Below, in pieces: positions 37,989-47,401 of a stretch of DNA of 64,000 nt (its first letter is position 1; each line of letters begins with the position of its first letter). Location of the stretch: assembly GCF_014652435.1 (NCBI RefSeq), contig NZ_BMYU01000003.1, positions 124,001-188,000 of the forward strand, written 5' to 3'. Under the pieces are notes generated by a model, which worked only from the letters and a program-made list of their open reading frames with translations, was not told the origin of the DNA and made no database searches. Origin of the DNA: Cognatundibacterium squillarum (GTDB taxonomy: Bacteria; Pseudomonadota; Gammaproteobacteria; Burkholderiales; Burkholderiaceae_D). Both the position numbers and the translations under genes were made by a program.

Positions 37989-38008
37989 AAATACCCCCGG
38001 GGGTATTT
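37989..38008. promoter_or_regulatory. Perfect 20-bp palindrome after gshB
   Basis: AAATACCCCCGGGGGTATTT. It resembles operators of CsoR/FrmR-family repressors (TACCC...GGGTA) but could also fold as a terminator of gshB on the minus strand (8-bp stem, tail ATTTGTAAC weak). It lies 106 bp before the EIIA(Man) start. Confidence 0.55.
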
Positions 38009-38952
38009 CAGGCCGCTACTGCAGCTTCCAGCGCATCCACAAACATCTCCGCCACATCAAAACCAGTTTGTGCCGTGATTTCCTGGAAGCAGGTCGGGCT
38101 GGTGACATTCACTTCGGTCAGATATGAACCGATCACATCCAATCCTACCAGCAACAAACCGCGTTGCGCCAATTGTGGTGCCAGCGTCTGCGCGATCTCA
38201 AGATCCCGTTCAGACAAAGGCTGAGCAACACCCGTGCCACCCGCTGCCAGATTGCCGCGCACCTCACCCTGCTGCGGGATGCGCGCCAGTGCAAACGGCA
38301 CGACTTTGCCGCCAATCAGCAAAATCCGTTTATCGCCGTGCACAATTTCCGGGATGTAGCGCTGCACCATAATGGTACGGCTGCCCAGTTGCGTCAAGCC
38401 TTCAATCACGCTTCCCAGATTTAAACCGTCTTCGCGCACGCGGAAAATACCGGAACCGCCCATGCCATCCAGCGGTTTCAGAATGATGTCGCCATGCGTC
38501 GCATGAAAAGCGCGGATACGCGCTGCATCACGTGTCACCAGCGTCGGTGCAGTGAACTGGCTGAACTGCGCAATCGACAGCTTTTCGTTATGACTGCGGA
38601 TTGCTGCAGGACGGTTAAACACGCGTGCGCCCTGCTGCTCTGCCAGTTCCAGCAGATAGGTGGCGTACACATATTCCATATCGAACGGCGGATCTTTACG
38701 CTGCAGCACCGCATCAAACTGTTGCAGCGGCGTATCCTGCTGCGCATCGGCCTGATACCAGTGCTCACTGTCGCCGGTCAGCCGGATTTCACGGCTGCGC
38801 GCCACGACTTGTCCGTTTTCCAGCGCCAATTCTTCCGGCCCGAATGCAAACAAGCGATGTCCGCGCGATGCGGCTTCGCGCATCATCGCAAAGGTAGAGT
38901 CTTTGTAGGTTTTAAAGCTGTCGAGCGGATCAGTCAGAAAGGCCAGTTTCAT
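38008..38952 (-). CDS. gshB: Glutathione synthetase
   Basis: A 314-residue ATP-grasp ligase joining gamma-glutamylcysteine and glycine. The N-terminal domain starts MKLAFLTDPLDSFKTYKDSTFAMM, and the ATP-grasp has ILKPLDGMGGSGIFRV. The Mg/ATP site is GLDVIGSYLTEVNVTSPTC. It lies 48 bp behind gshA. Confidence 0.96.
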   Translation of the reverse strand: MKLAFLTDPLDSFKTYKDSTFAMMREAASRGHRLFAFGPEELALENGQVVARSREIRLTGDSEHWYQADAQQDTPLQQFDAVLQRKDPPFDMEYVYATYLLELAEQQGARVFNRPAAIRSHNEKLSIAQFSQFTAPTLVTRDAARIRAFHATHGDIILKPLDGMGGSGIFRVREDGLNLGSVIEGLTQLGSRTIMVQRYIPEIVHGDKRILLIGGKVVPFALARIPQQGEVRGNLAAGGTGVAQPLSERDLEIAQTLAPQLAQRGLLLVGLDVIGSYLTEVNVTSPTCFQEITAQTGFDVAEMFVDALEAAVAA

Positions 38953-39000
38953 CGTTTCTCTCTTATTCTGTGATGTCGGACAGCGGCATTCCGCTGCCGC

Positions 39001-40299
39001 TCAGTAAATTTCCGGATCAGGATCAGTGCGTTCCAGTTCCAGCGATGCCGCCAGCAGGGCCAGCCTTGCCACCACACCGTACATATAGAAACGGTTCGGT
39101 GCAGCGGTTCCCGGCTGGGCGCGCATATCCGGCACCGCATGCTGCTGGGCAAACGCCAGCGGCATTGATTGCATGCCCGGCGCATTCAGATTTTCATCCA
39201 CGCCGCGTTCCTGATGGAAGCGGTAATAACCACCGACCACATAGCGGTCTATCATATACACCACCGGCTCGGCCACGGCTTCGTGTACTTGCTCAAAAGT
39301 GTACACACCTTCCTGCACAATCACATCGGTGACGGTCATACCATCTTTGACCACCGCCATCTTATTACGCTGTTTGGCATTCAGTTCGCGGATTTCAGAG
39401 GAATGATGCACCGTCATCACGCCCATGCCATACGTACCGGCATCGGATTTGACGATCACAAACGGTTTCTCTTTGATCCCGTACTCTTTGTATTTCTTGC
39501 GGATCTTCGCCAGCACGGTATCCACCGCCGCCGCCAGCGCATCCTCGCCGGTACCCTGATGGAAATCTACGCCCTGCACTTTCATAAAGTAAGGGTTCAG
39601 CATCCACGGGTCGATATCGACCATTTTCGAGAATTTTTTGACGACTTCGTCATACGCTGAAAAGTGATTACTCTTGCGGCGCAGCGCCCAGCCGGCATGC
39701 ACCGGTGGCAACAGGGTTTGTTCGTTCAGTTCTTCCAGAATAGCGGGAATACCGGCAGACAAATCATTGTTCAGCAGTATCGTGCACGGATCAAAATTAT
39801 TCAGTACCAGACGGCGTCCGTTGGCGGAACGTTCCAGCGGTTCCAGCAATAATTCCTGACCATCCGGCAGCAGTACCGGCGTCGGCACTTTGATTTCCGG
39901 TGACAGCGAACCCAGACGCACATTCAGGCCAGTCTGGCGGAAAATCTGCATCATGCGCGCAATGTTTTGCAGATAAAACGCATTGCGGGGCTGGCTTTCC
40001 GGAATCACCAGCAAATTGCGGGCATCCGGGCAGTATTTTTCAATCGCGGCCATTGCAGCCTGTACTGCCAGCGGCAGCATTTCCGGTGCCAGATTATTGA
40101 AACCGCCGGGGAACAGATTGGTATCGACCGGTGCCAGTTTGAAACCGGCATTGCGCAGATCGACAGAGCAGTAAAACGGCGGCGTGTGTTCCTGCCACTC
40201 GAGACGGAACCAGCGCTCAATTGCGGGAGTCGCTTCGAGAATTTTCTTTTCGAGATCCAGTAACGGACCATTCAGGGCGGTAACGAGATGCGGAACCAT
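39001..40299 (-). CDS. gshA: Glutamate-cysteine ligase (proteobacterial TIGR02049-type)
   Basis: A 432-residue enzyme making gamma-glutamylcysteine, of the type found in Acidithiobacillus and Burkholderiales rather than the E. coli GshA family. Typical sequence: MVPHLVTALNGPLLDLEK start, EWQEHTPPFYCSVDLRNAGFKLAPVDTNLFPGGFNNL, and FVIVKSDAGTYGMGVMTV. ATG 40299 is chosen because homologues begin with this MVPHL segment. The frame extends to 40335 but AAGG precedes only the internal ATG. A TetR-type palindrome lies 70 bp upstream. Confidence 0.94.
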   Translation of the reverse strand: MVPHLVTALNGPLLDLEKKILEATPAIERWFRLEWQEHTPPFYCSVDLRNAGFKLAPVDTNLFPGGFNNLAPEMLPLAVQAAMAAIEKYCPDARNLLVIPESQPRNAFYLQNIARMMQIFRQTGLNVRLGSLSPEIKVPTPVLLPDGQELLLEPLERSANGRRLVLNNFDPCTILLNNDLSAGIPAILEELNEQTLLPPVHAGWALRRKSNHFSAYDEVVKKFSKMVDIDPWMLNPYFMKVQGVDFHQGTGEDALAAAVDTVLAKIRKKYKEYGIKEKPFVIVKSDAGTYGMGVMTVHHSSEIRELNAKQRNKMAVVKDGMTVTDVIVQEGVYTFEQVHEAVAEPVVYMIDRYVVGGYYRFHQERGVDENLNAPGMQSMPLAFAQQHAVPDMRAQPGTAAPNRFYMYGVVARLALLAASLELERTDPDPEIY

Positions 40300-40368
40300 A
40301 AAGACCTTTTGGAATGAACAGCACGAAAGCAGCATTCATAACAAAAAAGCATGAATTCCCGCCGCTTT

Positions 40369-40385
40369 CTAGACGAACGGTCTAG
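40369..40385. promoter_or_regulatory. NemR/TetR-like palindrome upstream of gshA
   Basis: CTAGAC-GAACG-GTCTAG, two 6-bp arms. It is close to TAGAC...GTCTA operators of electrophile-sensing TetR repressors such as NemR. It lies 70 bp upstream of gshA and 52 bp past the ABM-protein stop. Confidence 0.45.
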
Positions 40386-40437
40386 CTTGGGATGAAACGG
40401 CAGGAATCAAGGGTAAAACTGAATACCCTTACAGTAT

Positions 40438-40740
40438 TCAGGCCGATTCAGCCAGCAAATCAAAGTGTTCAACCACCGGCGGTGCGGCAAAAAACGGGCC
40501 GACTATCGCACGCCACTGAATAAATGCCGGCGATTCACGGAAATCGACCGTGTGATTTTCCAGCGTTTCCCAGTAAATCATCAGCAGATAACGGTCGGCA
40601 GATTCAATCCCTTTCTGTACTTTGAATCCGCGGAATCCTTTGGCTTTGGAAATCACTTCCTGCAGGCCGCGCTGTATGGCCTGATCAAACGCGTCTTGCT
40701 GTCCCGGCTGAATCCGGATATCGGCTACCTCAAGTATCAT
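40438..40740 (-). CDS. ABM-domain (putative quinol monooxygenase-like) protein
   Basis: A 100-residue single-domain dimeric alpha-beta barrel protein of the antibiotic biosynthesis monooxygenase family. Features: ILEVADIRIQPGQQDAFDQAIQ at the N terminus, then GFRGFKVQKGIESADRYLLMIYWETLENHTVDFRESPAFIQWRAIVGPFF. Members include quinol monooxygenases and heme-degrading enzymes as well as proteins of unknown role; no substrate can be named here. Confidence 0.8.
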   Translation of the reverse strand: MILEVADIRIQPGQQDAFDQAIQRGLQEVISKAKGFRGFKVQKGIESADRYLLMIYWETLENHTVDFRESPAFIQWRAIVGPFFAAPPVVEHFDLLAESA

Positions 40741-40875
40741 AGTTCGCTCACAGGTGGGTCATCAATCTCTGCATTATGACAGTTTGTGCCGCACCGGTCA
40801 GGAAACGCATAAGCTTTTCATCTTTCCGGCGCTGCGCTGAACTTTGTTCATGTCAGCCAGCGCCGGAACGCATGC

Positions 40876-41904
40876 TCAGATCAGTGCGCGCTGGCTGAGT
40901 TCCGCTTTGATATAGGCGTAAAACACCGGTGCCGCCACCAGCCCGGGCAGACCGAACAGGGTTTCCATGATCAGAATGGCGGTCAGCAATTCCCAGGCTT
41001 TGGCATTGATCTGTGCACCGATAATGCGGGCATTCAGGAAATACTCGGCTTTGTGTATCAGTACCATAAATAACAGGGAACCCGCCGCCACATGCACTGA
41101 ATGTGACAAGGCCACAATCACCACCACGGTGTTCGAAATAATATTACCCGCCACCGGAATCAGACCGGCGATAAAGGTAATGGCGATCATGGTTTTTACC
41201 AGTGGCAGATGGATGCCAAGCAAAGGCAGTACCAGTGCCAGATATATCGCAGAGAACACCGTGTTAATCAGAGAAATCTGTACCTGTGCAAACACGATTT
41301 TATGGAACGCCGTCGCCAGATTCGCGATCCTTTCACTGAGCGCAACTGCCAGCGGCCCGGCCGGCTGATCCGGATTGGCGCGTGACACTGCCACCATTGC
41401 ACCGATCACCACGCCCAGAATCAGATGCACCAGCAAATGTCCGGCTTCCGGCAACAGGGTTTTGGCTTCGCCTGCATGTTCGCGCAGCCAGTGAATCAGC
41501 AAGTCCTGCAGCGCTGCCACGTCTTCCGGCAGATTATTCGCCAGCCAGTCCGGCACTTGTGAGCGCGAAGCTTCGATGATGTCGGCCATTTTTTGCAGCA
41601 GGGTATGCAAATTCCCGCCATCGCTGCGCAAAAATGCATGAATGCCCCAACTGCCGGCAAAAATTGCTGTGCTGAGTATCAGCGCCAGTACGATCAGCGC
41701 CAGCATGCGCGGCTGACGGTGGCGGAAACGCGCTGCAATCAGCGGTTCCATGCGGTGTATCAGCGAAAAAATCAGTAAGCCGGAAAACAGCGCGAGCACC
41801 AGACCGGCTTTCAGCACCATCCACAAGGCCAGACCTGCCAGTACTAGTGATGCCAGTTCGCACCAGGTTTGCTTTTGTTGATCAGAAAAATTCAGTGGCG
41901 GCAT
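40876..41904 (-). CDS. AI-2E family (PerM-like) membrane permease
   Basis: A 342-residue polytopic membrane protein of the AI-2E/UPF0118 family, with about seven to eight hydrophobic segments. The conserved C-terminal part includes LINTVFSAIYLALVLPLLGI, NIISNTVVVIVALSHS and the family's FLNARIIGAQINAKAWELLTAILIMETLFGLPGLVAAPVFYAYIKAEL. ATG 41904 follows AAGGAATGCC; an upstream frame to 41997 lacks support. Members export small molecules or ions; the substrate is not predictable. Confidence 0.88.
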   Translation of the reverse strand: MPPLNFSDQQKQTWCELASLVLAGLALWMVLKAGLVLALFSGLLIFSLIHRMEPLIAARFRHRQPRMLALIVLALILSTAIFAGSWGIHAFLRSDGGNLHTLLQKMADIIEASRSQVPDWLANNLPEDVAALQDLLIHWLREHAGEAKTLLPEAGHLLVHLILGVVIGAMVAVSRANPDQPAGPLAVALSERIANLATAFHKIVFAQVQISLINTVFSAIYLALVLPLLGIHLPLVKTMIAITFIAGLIPVAGNIISNTVVVIVALSHSVHVAAGSLLFMVLIHKAEYFLNARIIGAQINAKAWELLTAILIMETLFGLPGLVAAPVFYAYIKAELSQRALI

Positions 41905-42030
41905 GGCATTCCTTATGGTTGATCTGCTAATGCAAAGCAGGCATTGAATCACACTGGCGCTGCCTGCGCGACGGTAATATCGCAGATTTTTTATCATCAG
42001 TCTGTGGATGACGGTTGCGGCCAGCTGCCG

Positions 42031-42056
42031 AAAAAGGCGCGTTTAACGCACCTTTT
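42031..42056. terminator. Weak hairpin in the 340-bp gap before the glycine-zipper gene
   Basis: AAGGCGCG and CGCACCTT pair with one mismatch and are followed by TTCC. Nothing ends here on the plus strand. The rest of 41905-42246 holds no gene and presumably the promoter of the downstream gene. Confidence 0.3.
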
Positions 42057-42246
42057 CCTGTTTTCATTGTGAATGAAGGCGCATATTCCTATCCTGACCA
42101 CATGCCGACTTGTTTTGAAACCGATACGCAGCCTGCGCAGCCGGTGGCTACAAAGTGAAACAAGTCATTACATTTTCACTGTCAGCGTAATGTCCATATC
42201 GTGCGTTAATACTGTTACTACGCTGTTTATCTGTTACGAGGCTATT

Positions 42247-42792
42247 ATGAAATCTGTTCGCCAACCCGCTCTGTTCCTGATGTCTGCCATTGCACTGGGA
42301 TTTGCCACACAGGCATCCGCTGCAGATTACGATGACTTTGCCCGCGTGATCAGTGTGACGCCGCAAGTCGAGCAAGTGAATTACCCGCGTCAGGATTGCC
42401 GTACCGAATACGAACAAGTACCGCGTCACCAGCAGCAACGTCAGGCTGAACGCAGCAATGGCGGCGCCATCATCGGCGGTATTGCCGGTGGTTTGCTCGG
42501 TAGTCAGGTTGGTGGCGGCAATGGCCGTCTGGCAGCCACCGCTGCCGGTGCGATTACCGGTGCTTTAGTCGGTGACCGCATGGATAACAACGGTAATAAC
42601 AACAATTACAACAACCAGCCAAGCTACGAAACCCGTCCGGTCCGTCAGTGCCGCAACATGGACAGCTGGGAAACCCGTACTACCGGTTATGCAGTGACGT
42701 ATGAATACATGAACCGTACCTACACTACGATCATGCCTTACGATCCGGGTTCACGTCTGCGTCTGCATGTATCGCTGACACCGCGTCCTTAA
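42247..42792 (+). CDS. Secreted glycine-zipper 2TM-domain protein
   Basis: A 181-residue envelope protein: signal peptide 1-25 (TQASA) and a glycine-zipper segment at about 72-110 (GGAIIGGIAGGLLGSQVGGGNGR...GAITGALVGDRMD). An Asn-rich linker and a C-terminal Cys-containing region (CRNMDSWETRTTGYAVTYEYMNRTYTT) follow. It resembles SlyB/PcP/Rick_17kDa-type proteins associated with outer-membrane integrity. There is no lipobox, so it is likely periplasmic. ATG 42247 has GAGG upstream and begins at the signal peptide; a longer frame from 42073 is not supported. Confidence 0.85.
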   Translation: MKSVRQPALFLMSAIALGFATQASAADYDDFARVISVTPQVEQVNYPRQDCRTEYEQVPRHQQQRQAERSNGGAIIGGIAGGLLGSQVGGGNGRLAATAAGAITGALVGDRMDNNGNNNNYNNQPSYETRPVRQCRNMDSWETRTTGYAVTYEYMNRTYTTIMPYDPGSRLRLHVSLTPRP

Positions 42793-42835
42793 TTCCCGGC
42801 GACAGCCATCTGGCCGTTATTGCAAACGGCCACAA

Positions 42836-42876
42836 AAAAGCACCGCTGACCTTGTATGGTCCGGTGCTTTTTGTTT
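42836..42876 (+). terminator. Terminator after the glycine-zipper gene
   Basis: AAAAGCACCG (42836-42845) pairs with CGGTGCTTTT (42862-42871) and is followed by TGTTTTGG. Confidence 0.85.
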
Positions 42877-43005
42877 TGGTCTGCGGCATCTGCGCTGACT
42901 GCATTGCGAAGAGATGCCGGTGCGGAAGCGACGCCTCGGTGAGCAGCTTGCGCACAGAAGTCCCGGCAGCGCTGTTTTAGCCCCAAATTGGCCCTGAAAT
43001 GCCCC

Positions 43006-43089
43006 GAATGCGGTGTTCAGCACAGCGATCCGGCGGTCGTCGGCAGAAAGTCCGGGCCTCGCAAGTTCACGAATGACGATAGCTGCATA
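43006..43089 (+). repeat. 84-bp dispersed repeat, copy C
   Basis: Same length as copies A and B with no net indels. The central block TTCAGCACAGCGATCCGGCG and GTCGTCGGCAGAAAGTC are conserved; the distal part is more diverged. It lies in the convergent gap between the glycine-zipper gene and the chemoreceptor gene. Confidence 0.85.
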
Positions 43090-43119
43090 CTGCGACGACC
43101 GTTTCTCAGCTTAACAGCG

Positions 43120-44685
43120 TCATGAATAAGCGCGCCGGTGCAGTTTGAAGCTGCCCACCAGCCGCCGCAGACTGTCGGCCTGATCCTGCAGCGAGGTCGC
43201 CGCTGCCGCTGCTTCTTCTACCAGTGCCGCATTTTCCTGCGTGATCTGATCCAACTGAATCACCACCTGATTCACCTGCTCAATACCGGTCGTCTGTTCA
43301 CCACTGGCATTACTGATTTCCGCGATGATATCGCTGACTTTTTGTACGCTTTGCATCAGTTCCTGCATGGTATCGCCTGCCTGACTGACCAGACCGGAAC
43401 CGCGTCCGACTTTTTCCACGGAATCATGAATCAGTTGCCGGATTTCCTGCGCCGCCGTTGCCGAGCGCTGGGCCAGCGTCCGTACCTCCGACGCAACCAC
43501 AGCAAAACCGCGTCCCTGCTCACCGGCCCGTGCCGCTTCCACTGCCGCGTTCAGCGCAAGAATATTGGTCTGAAACGCAATACTGTCGATGACGGCGATG
43601 ATATCCACGATTTTTTTCGAAGATGCATCGATATCGCCCATGGTGGTGACGACTTCCTGCACGACGTCGCCACCTTTTGCAGCAACAACATTCGCATCAC
43701 GGGCAAACTGATGTGCTTGTCTGGCGCTCTCACTGTTTTGCCGTACCGTCGCCGTTAATTGCTCCATTGACGACGCTGTTTCCTCCAGCGCGCCTGCCTG
43801 ACTTTCGGTACGCGCCGACAAATCCATATTCCCTTTGGCAATGTCTGCCGTCGCATCCGCGATCAGCTCCGTTCCCTGCTGCACCTGACCAACCAGTGTT
43901 TGTAACTGGCCGTTCATTTCCCGTAGTGCGGTCAGCAATTCGGCCGTTTCATCCTTACCGCGCACTTCGATCACGCTGGTCAGGTCACCGGAAGCCACGG
44001 TTTTGGCGACATCCACGGCGCGCCGTAAAGGCTGAGAAACCCGCTGTGCGATCAGGTAAGCCAGCACGCTGCCAATGATGAAACTGACCAGTATCGCTGC
44101 CATTATCCAGTAGCGCGAACTCTGGTAAATCTGCTCGCCTTCCAGAAACGCATCGTGGGCGCTTTTGACATTCATTTCGAGTACCTGATCCGCAATCTTC
44201 AGCATTTCTGCGTTCAGCGCAGATGATTCGGCGCGAAGTACCTTGCGGGCCCCGTCGGCATCACCGGTACGTGCCAGTGTAACAATGTTGTCGGTCTGTG
44301 CGGCGTACTGTGTCCATAAGCTTTGCGCACGGTCCAGCAATTGTTTTTCTTCTTCTGACACCGGCAGATTCAGGAAGGTCTTTTGATAGGCATGCAACTG
44401 TTCTGCGTATTCTTTCCAGTGCTGGAAATATTTATCGATGCTTGCCTGATCACCGGCAGACAACACAATCTGCATTTCCTGCGTGCGCAAGCGTGACATT
44501 CTTTCCTTGATTCCCATCGCAGCATTTACGCCGGGCATCAGATCATTGCCAAGCTGGTAAGCCGTATGATTGACTGCACCAAGTTCCCTGACGGAAAACA
44601 CCCCCAGCAAAACGGTAATCAGCATCAGCACGCCAAACCCCGCATACAGCTTGGCTGCAATTTTCATATCACTAAATGACAGCAT
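43120..44685 (-). CDS. Methyl-accepting chemotaxis protein
   Basis: A 521-residue chemoreceptor: TM1 about 13-32, a four-helix-bundle periplasmic sensor (4HB_MCP, about 33-190), TM2 about 195-216, HAMP, and the signalling domain with the hairpin tip [33 protein letters not shown]. No C-terminal NWETF-type CheR tether; it ends LHRRAYS. ATG 44685 (after GGGGGGAT) was chosen over an upstream frame reaching 44910. Its ligand is unknown. It is divergent from a diguanylate cyclase, with a 250-bp AT-rich shared region. Confidence 0.93.
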   Translation of the reverse strand: MLSFSDMKIAAKLYAGFGVLMLITVLLGVFSVRELGAVNHTAYQLGNDLMPGVNAAMGIKERMSRLRTQEMQIVLSAGDQASIDKYFQHWKEYAEQLHAYQKTFLNLPVSEEEKQLLDRAQSLWTQYAAQTDNIVTLARTGDADGARKVLRAESSALNAEMLKIADQVLEMNVKSAHDAFLEGEQIYQSSRYWIMAAILVSFIIGSVLAYLIAQRVSQPLRRAVDVAKTVASGDLTSVIEVRGKDETAELLTALREMNGQLQTLVGQVQQGTELIADATADIAKGNMDLSARTESQAGALEETASSMEQLTATVRQNSESARQAHQFARDANVVAAKGGDVVQEVVTTMGDIDASSKKIVDIIAVIDSIAFQTNILALNAAVEAARAGEQGRGFAVVASEVRTLAQRSATAAQEIRQLIHDSVEKVGRGSGLVSQAGDTMQELMQSVQKVSDIIAEISNASGEQTTGIEQVNQVVIQLDQITQENAALVEEAAAAATSLQDQADSLRRLVGSFKLHRRAYS

Positions 44686-44727
44686 ATCCCCCCCGAATGG
44701 CGCACACGCGATAACGCGATCAATAGT

Positions 44728-44753
44728 TAAAAATTTAACGAAACAGCCGATAC
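44728..44753 (+). promoter_or_regulatory. Sigma-28-like promoter candidate toward the diguanylate cyclase
   Basis: TAAAAATT, 10 bp, GCCGATAC, close to the flagellar sigma-28 pattern TAAAGTTT-N11-GCCGATAA. It lies about 180 bp upstream of the cyclase start. Confidence 0.3.
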
Positions 44754-44896
44754 AAGAATAAATTTGCTTACAGAATAGAAAAAATTTCAGCAACAGCCAG
44801 TAAAAACCACAAAATTCCACTTTTTTCACATTTTCATTTTGAGCTTGATACCGGGTCGGCATAAAGTTTGCATCTGGCGCGAAGCGCAATATAGTA

Positions 44897-44904
44897 TTAT
44901 CGGC
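44897..44904 (-). promoter_or_regulatory. Sigma-28-like -10 (GCCGATAA) toward the chemoreceptor
   Basis: A perfect GCCGATAA on the minus strand, about 210 bp upstream of the chemoreceptor start. The matching -35 is poor (CAAGGCAA). Confidence 0.3.
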
Positions 44905-44933
44905 TGGCAACTTTTTTGCCTTGTCTACAGTTC

Positions 44934-46403
44934 ATGAACAACATGTTTAAAAAATATGGTCTGCTGGTCTGGCTGACGTTTCTGCTGGCCGGAGGTTTCA
45001 TTTTTACATCGGTTGCGGGCTATCTGACGTCCAAAAATACCCTGCAGCAAAGTCTGGCGGAGCAGACGCTGCCGATCACCGGTGATAATGTCTATTCAGA
45101 AATTCAGAAAGATATCCTGCGGCCGGTGTTTGCCTCGTCGCTGATGGCGCATGACACCTTTGTGCGCGACTGGATGCTGAACGGGGAAGAAGATCAGGAA
45201 CTGATCACCAAGTACCTGAAAGAAGTCAAAATCAAAAATAATGCCGTGACCAGTTTTCTGGTGTCGAACCAGACTTTGCATTATTACCATGCCGATGGCT
45301 TACTCAAAACCATCAAAGAAGGTGAGCCGCGCGATGTCTGGTTTTACCGCGTCAAAAACCTCAAGGCTGATTACGAAACCAATGTGGATGTGGATCTGGC
45401 CAATCACGATGCCGTCACGATTTTCGTCAATTACCGTATCAAAGATTATCAGGGACAGTTTCTCGGTGTGACCGGTATCGGCCTGACGCTGGATACGCTG
45501 CGCCAGCTGATCGATTCTTACCAGAAGCGTTTTGCACGCCGCATTATGTTTGCCGATGCCAGCGGCAAAATCATGCTGGCCGGTTCCGGTCACAGCCTGA
45601 AAGCCCAGCGTCTGCAGGAGGTACCGGGGCTGAATACGGTGACTCCAGCCATTCTGGCGAATAAAAAAAGCCAGTCGCTGCATCTGGAATATGCGGGTGA
45701 AAAAGGCACGGTGCTGCTGAATTCCCGCTTCCTGCCGGAACTGGGCTGGCATTTGCTGGTAGAGCAGGAGCTGGATACCGAACTGCGTCCGGTACAGAAC
45801 ATGCTGCTGGTGAATATCGCAATCAGTGCAGGCATTACGCTGACGATTGCCATCATCATGCTGTTCATGGTGCGCCGTTATCAGCAACGACTGGAACGCT
45901 CTGCTTCGACTGATGCACTGACCGGTTTGCTGAATCGTCAGGCTTTTGATTTCGTGTTCAAAGCAGCGATTCTGGATGCGGAACGGTCACGCCAGCCGAT
46001 GTGCGCGGTGCTGCTGGATATCGACTTCTTCAAAAAAGTGAACGATAAACACGGCCATCTGGTCGGTGACCATGTGCTGAAAGAAATCGCCGCTATCGCA
46101 CGCCGCTCTCTGCGTGAAAGCGATGTACTGTGCCGCTGGGGCGGCGAAGAATTCCTGATTCTGCTGAAAAACTGCACGCTGGAAAAAGCCACATCGATTG
46201 CAGAAAATCTGCGCGGCACCATTGAAGGCAATGATTTTTCCCGCACCACAGACTTACTGAAAACCCGCATGAATGTGACTGTCAGTATGGGTGTGGCGCA
46301 ATGCAAAGAAAACGAAAGCGAAGACAGCGTCTTTGAACGTGCTGATCAGGCGCTGTATCAGGCGAAAGAAAACGGTCGTAACAGCGTTTATTTCGCCGAA
46401 TGA
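44934..46403 (+). CDS. Membrane diguanylate cyclase with periplasmic sensor domain
   Basis: About 489 residues: TM helix near 10-28, a large periplasmic sensor (about 30-285, dCache-like), a second TM near 287-310 and a GGDEF domain starting at ASTDALTGLLNR. The active site is GGEEF (about 403-407), so it should make c-di-GMP. The inhibitory I-site RESD lies 5 residues upstream, so product feedback is likely. The start is uncertain (ATG 44934 or 44943; neither has a good Shine-Dalgarno). It is divergent from the chemoreceptor. Confidence 0.92.
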   Translation: MNNMFKKYGLLVWLTFLLAGGFIFTSVAGYLTSKNTLQQSLAEQTLPITGDNVYSEIQKDILRPVFASSLMAHDTFVRDWMLNGEEDQELITKYLKEVKIKNNAVTSFLVSNQTLHYYHADGLLKTIKEGEPRDVWFYRVKNLKADYETNVDVDLANHDAVTIFVNYRIKDYQGQFLGVTGIGLTLDTLRQLIDSYQKRFARRIMFADASGKIMLAGSGHSLKAQRLQEVPGLNTVTPAILANKKSQSLHLEYAGEKGTVLLNSRFLPELGWHLLVEQELDTELRPVQNMLLVNIAISAGITLTIAIIMLFMVRRYQQRLERSASTDALTGLLNRQAFDFVFKAAILDAERSRQPMCAVLLDIDFFKKVNDKHGHLVGDHVLKEIAAIARRSLRESDVLCRWGGEEFLILLKNCTLEKATSIAENLRGTIEGNDFSRTTDLLKTRMNVTVSMGVAQCKENESEDSVFERADQALYQAKENGRNSVYFAE

Positions 46404-47218
46404 TGACGGGCGGCCAGCGCCGCCGTCAGCGTCACCATCGCATCGTATAACTGTCCGGCTTCCGGTTGCCAGCCATGAACAGCCGCCGATTGCTGGCGCA
46501 CCAGCGCCCAGTCGCCGCGCGCTACCGGCCCGGTCAGCGCTTTTTCCGTACCGATACGGAATACATTGTCCATCGTCAGTCTGGCCAGCGGTTCCGCCAT
46601 TTTCTGTGCCATATCGCGCGGAATCCCGGCCGCTTCATACGCCGCCAGCGCGGTATCCATCAGCGTGACCAGATAATTGCTCGCAAACACCGCTGCTGCG
46701 TGATACACCAGCTTATCTTCGGCGCGGATGCGCACGGTTTCAGCTGCAATCGCATGCAGACAACTTTCCAGTATCTGCAGCGCCCCCTCATCCCCTTCCA
46801 GACTGCAGACCGTCCCCGCAAATGCAGCTGCACAGGCATCTTTATCCGCAAAACTGCGCACCGGATGCAGACTGGCGATCAGTGCTCCGCAGGCCTGTAC
46901 CGGCGCCAGCACTGCAGAAGCTTTGGCACCGCTGCAATGAAACACCACATCGCCGGGACGTAAGACCTGACTGTCCGCCAGTTGCTGTGCGACTGCCGCA
47001 ATCTGATCATCGCTGACACTCAGCATCCACAATGAAGCTGGCGGAAAAGGCTGATCCGCAGCTTGCGGCGCACCGGCACCGATCCATGCTGCTGCCTGTG
47101 CTGCACTGTCTGTGCTGCGGTTCAGAATACGCTGCGGCTTCGCCACACCGGCCTGCCACCAGCAACGCGCCAGCACTTGTCCGACTTTACCGGCACCGAT
47201 CAGATTCAGTTCACGCAC
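46388..47218 (-). CDS. Rossmann-like/DUF2520 domain protein
   Basis: A 276-residue protein with an N-terminal NAD(P)-binding loop (LNLIGAGKVGQVLARCW, residues 3-19) and a C-terminal helical DUF2520 domain. The family resembles pyrroline-5-carboxylate reductase/6-phosphogluconate dehydrogenase folds; the reaction is unknown. GTG 47218 was chosen: AAAGGAG lies 5 bp upstream and the Rossmann fold begins right after. The upstream frame to 47290 adds unrelated residues. It is convergent with and overlaps the end of the diguanylate cyclase gene by 16 bp. Confidence 0.83.
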   Translation of the reverse strand: MRELNLIGAGKVGQVLARCWWQAGVAKPQRILNRSTDSAAQAAAWIGAGAPQAADQPFPPASLWMLSVSDDQIAAVAQQLADSQVLRPGDVVFHCSGAKASAVLAPVQACGALIASLHPVRSFADKDACAAAFAGTVCSLEGDEGALQILESCLHAIAAETVRIRAEDKLVYHAAAVFASNYLVTLMDTALAAYEAAGIPRDMAQKMAEPLARLTMDNVFRIGTEKALTGPVARGDWALVRQQSAAVHGWQPEAGQLYDAMVTLTAALAARHHSAK

Positions 47219-47401
47219 AGAAACTCCTTTGATTGCAGTTGACGTGGCATTGTATGCAGTCTGCGACGCCCGAAAAAGCGATTGCCGCACCTGAGAACAA
47301 AATTTGTCCTATAGTTGTGGCAATCTGCAGTGTTGCCGGTCATTTTTTCGATTCATTATCCTGCGCCGGCATCCGCACCCATTCCCGGAGGAGATCCCGA
47401 T

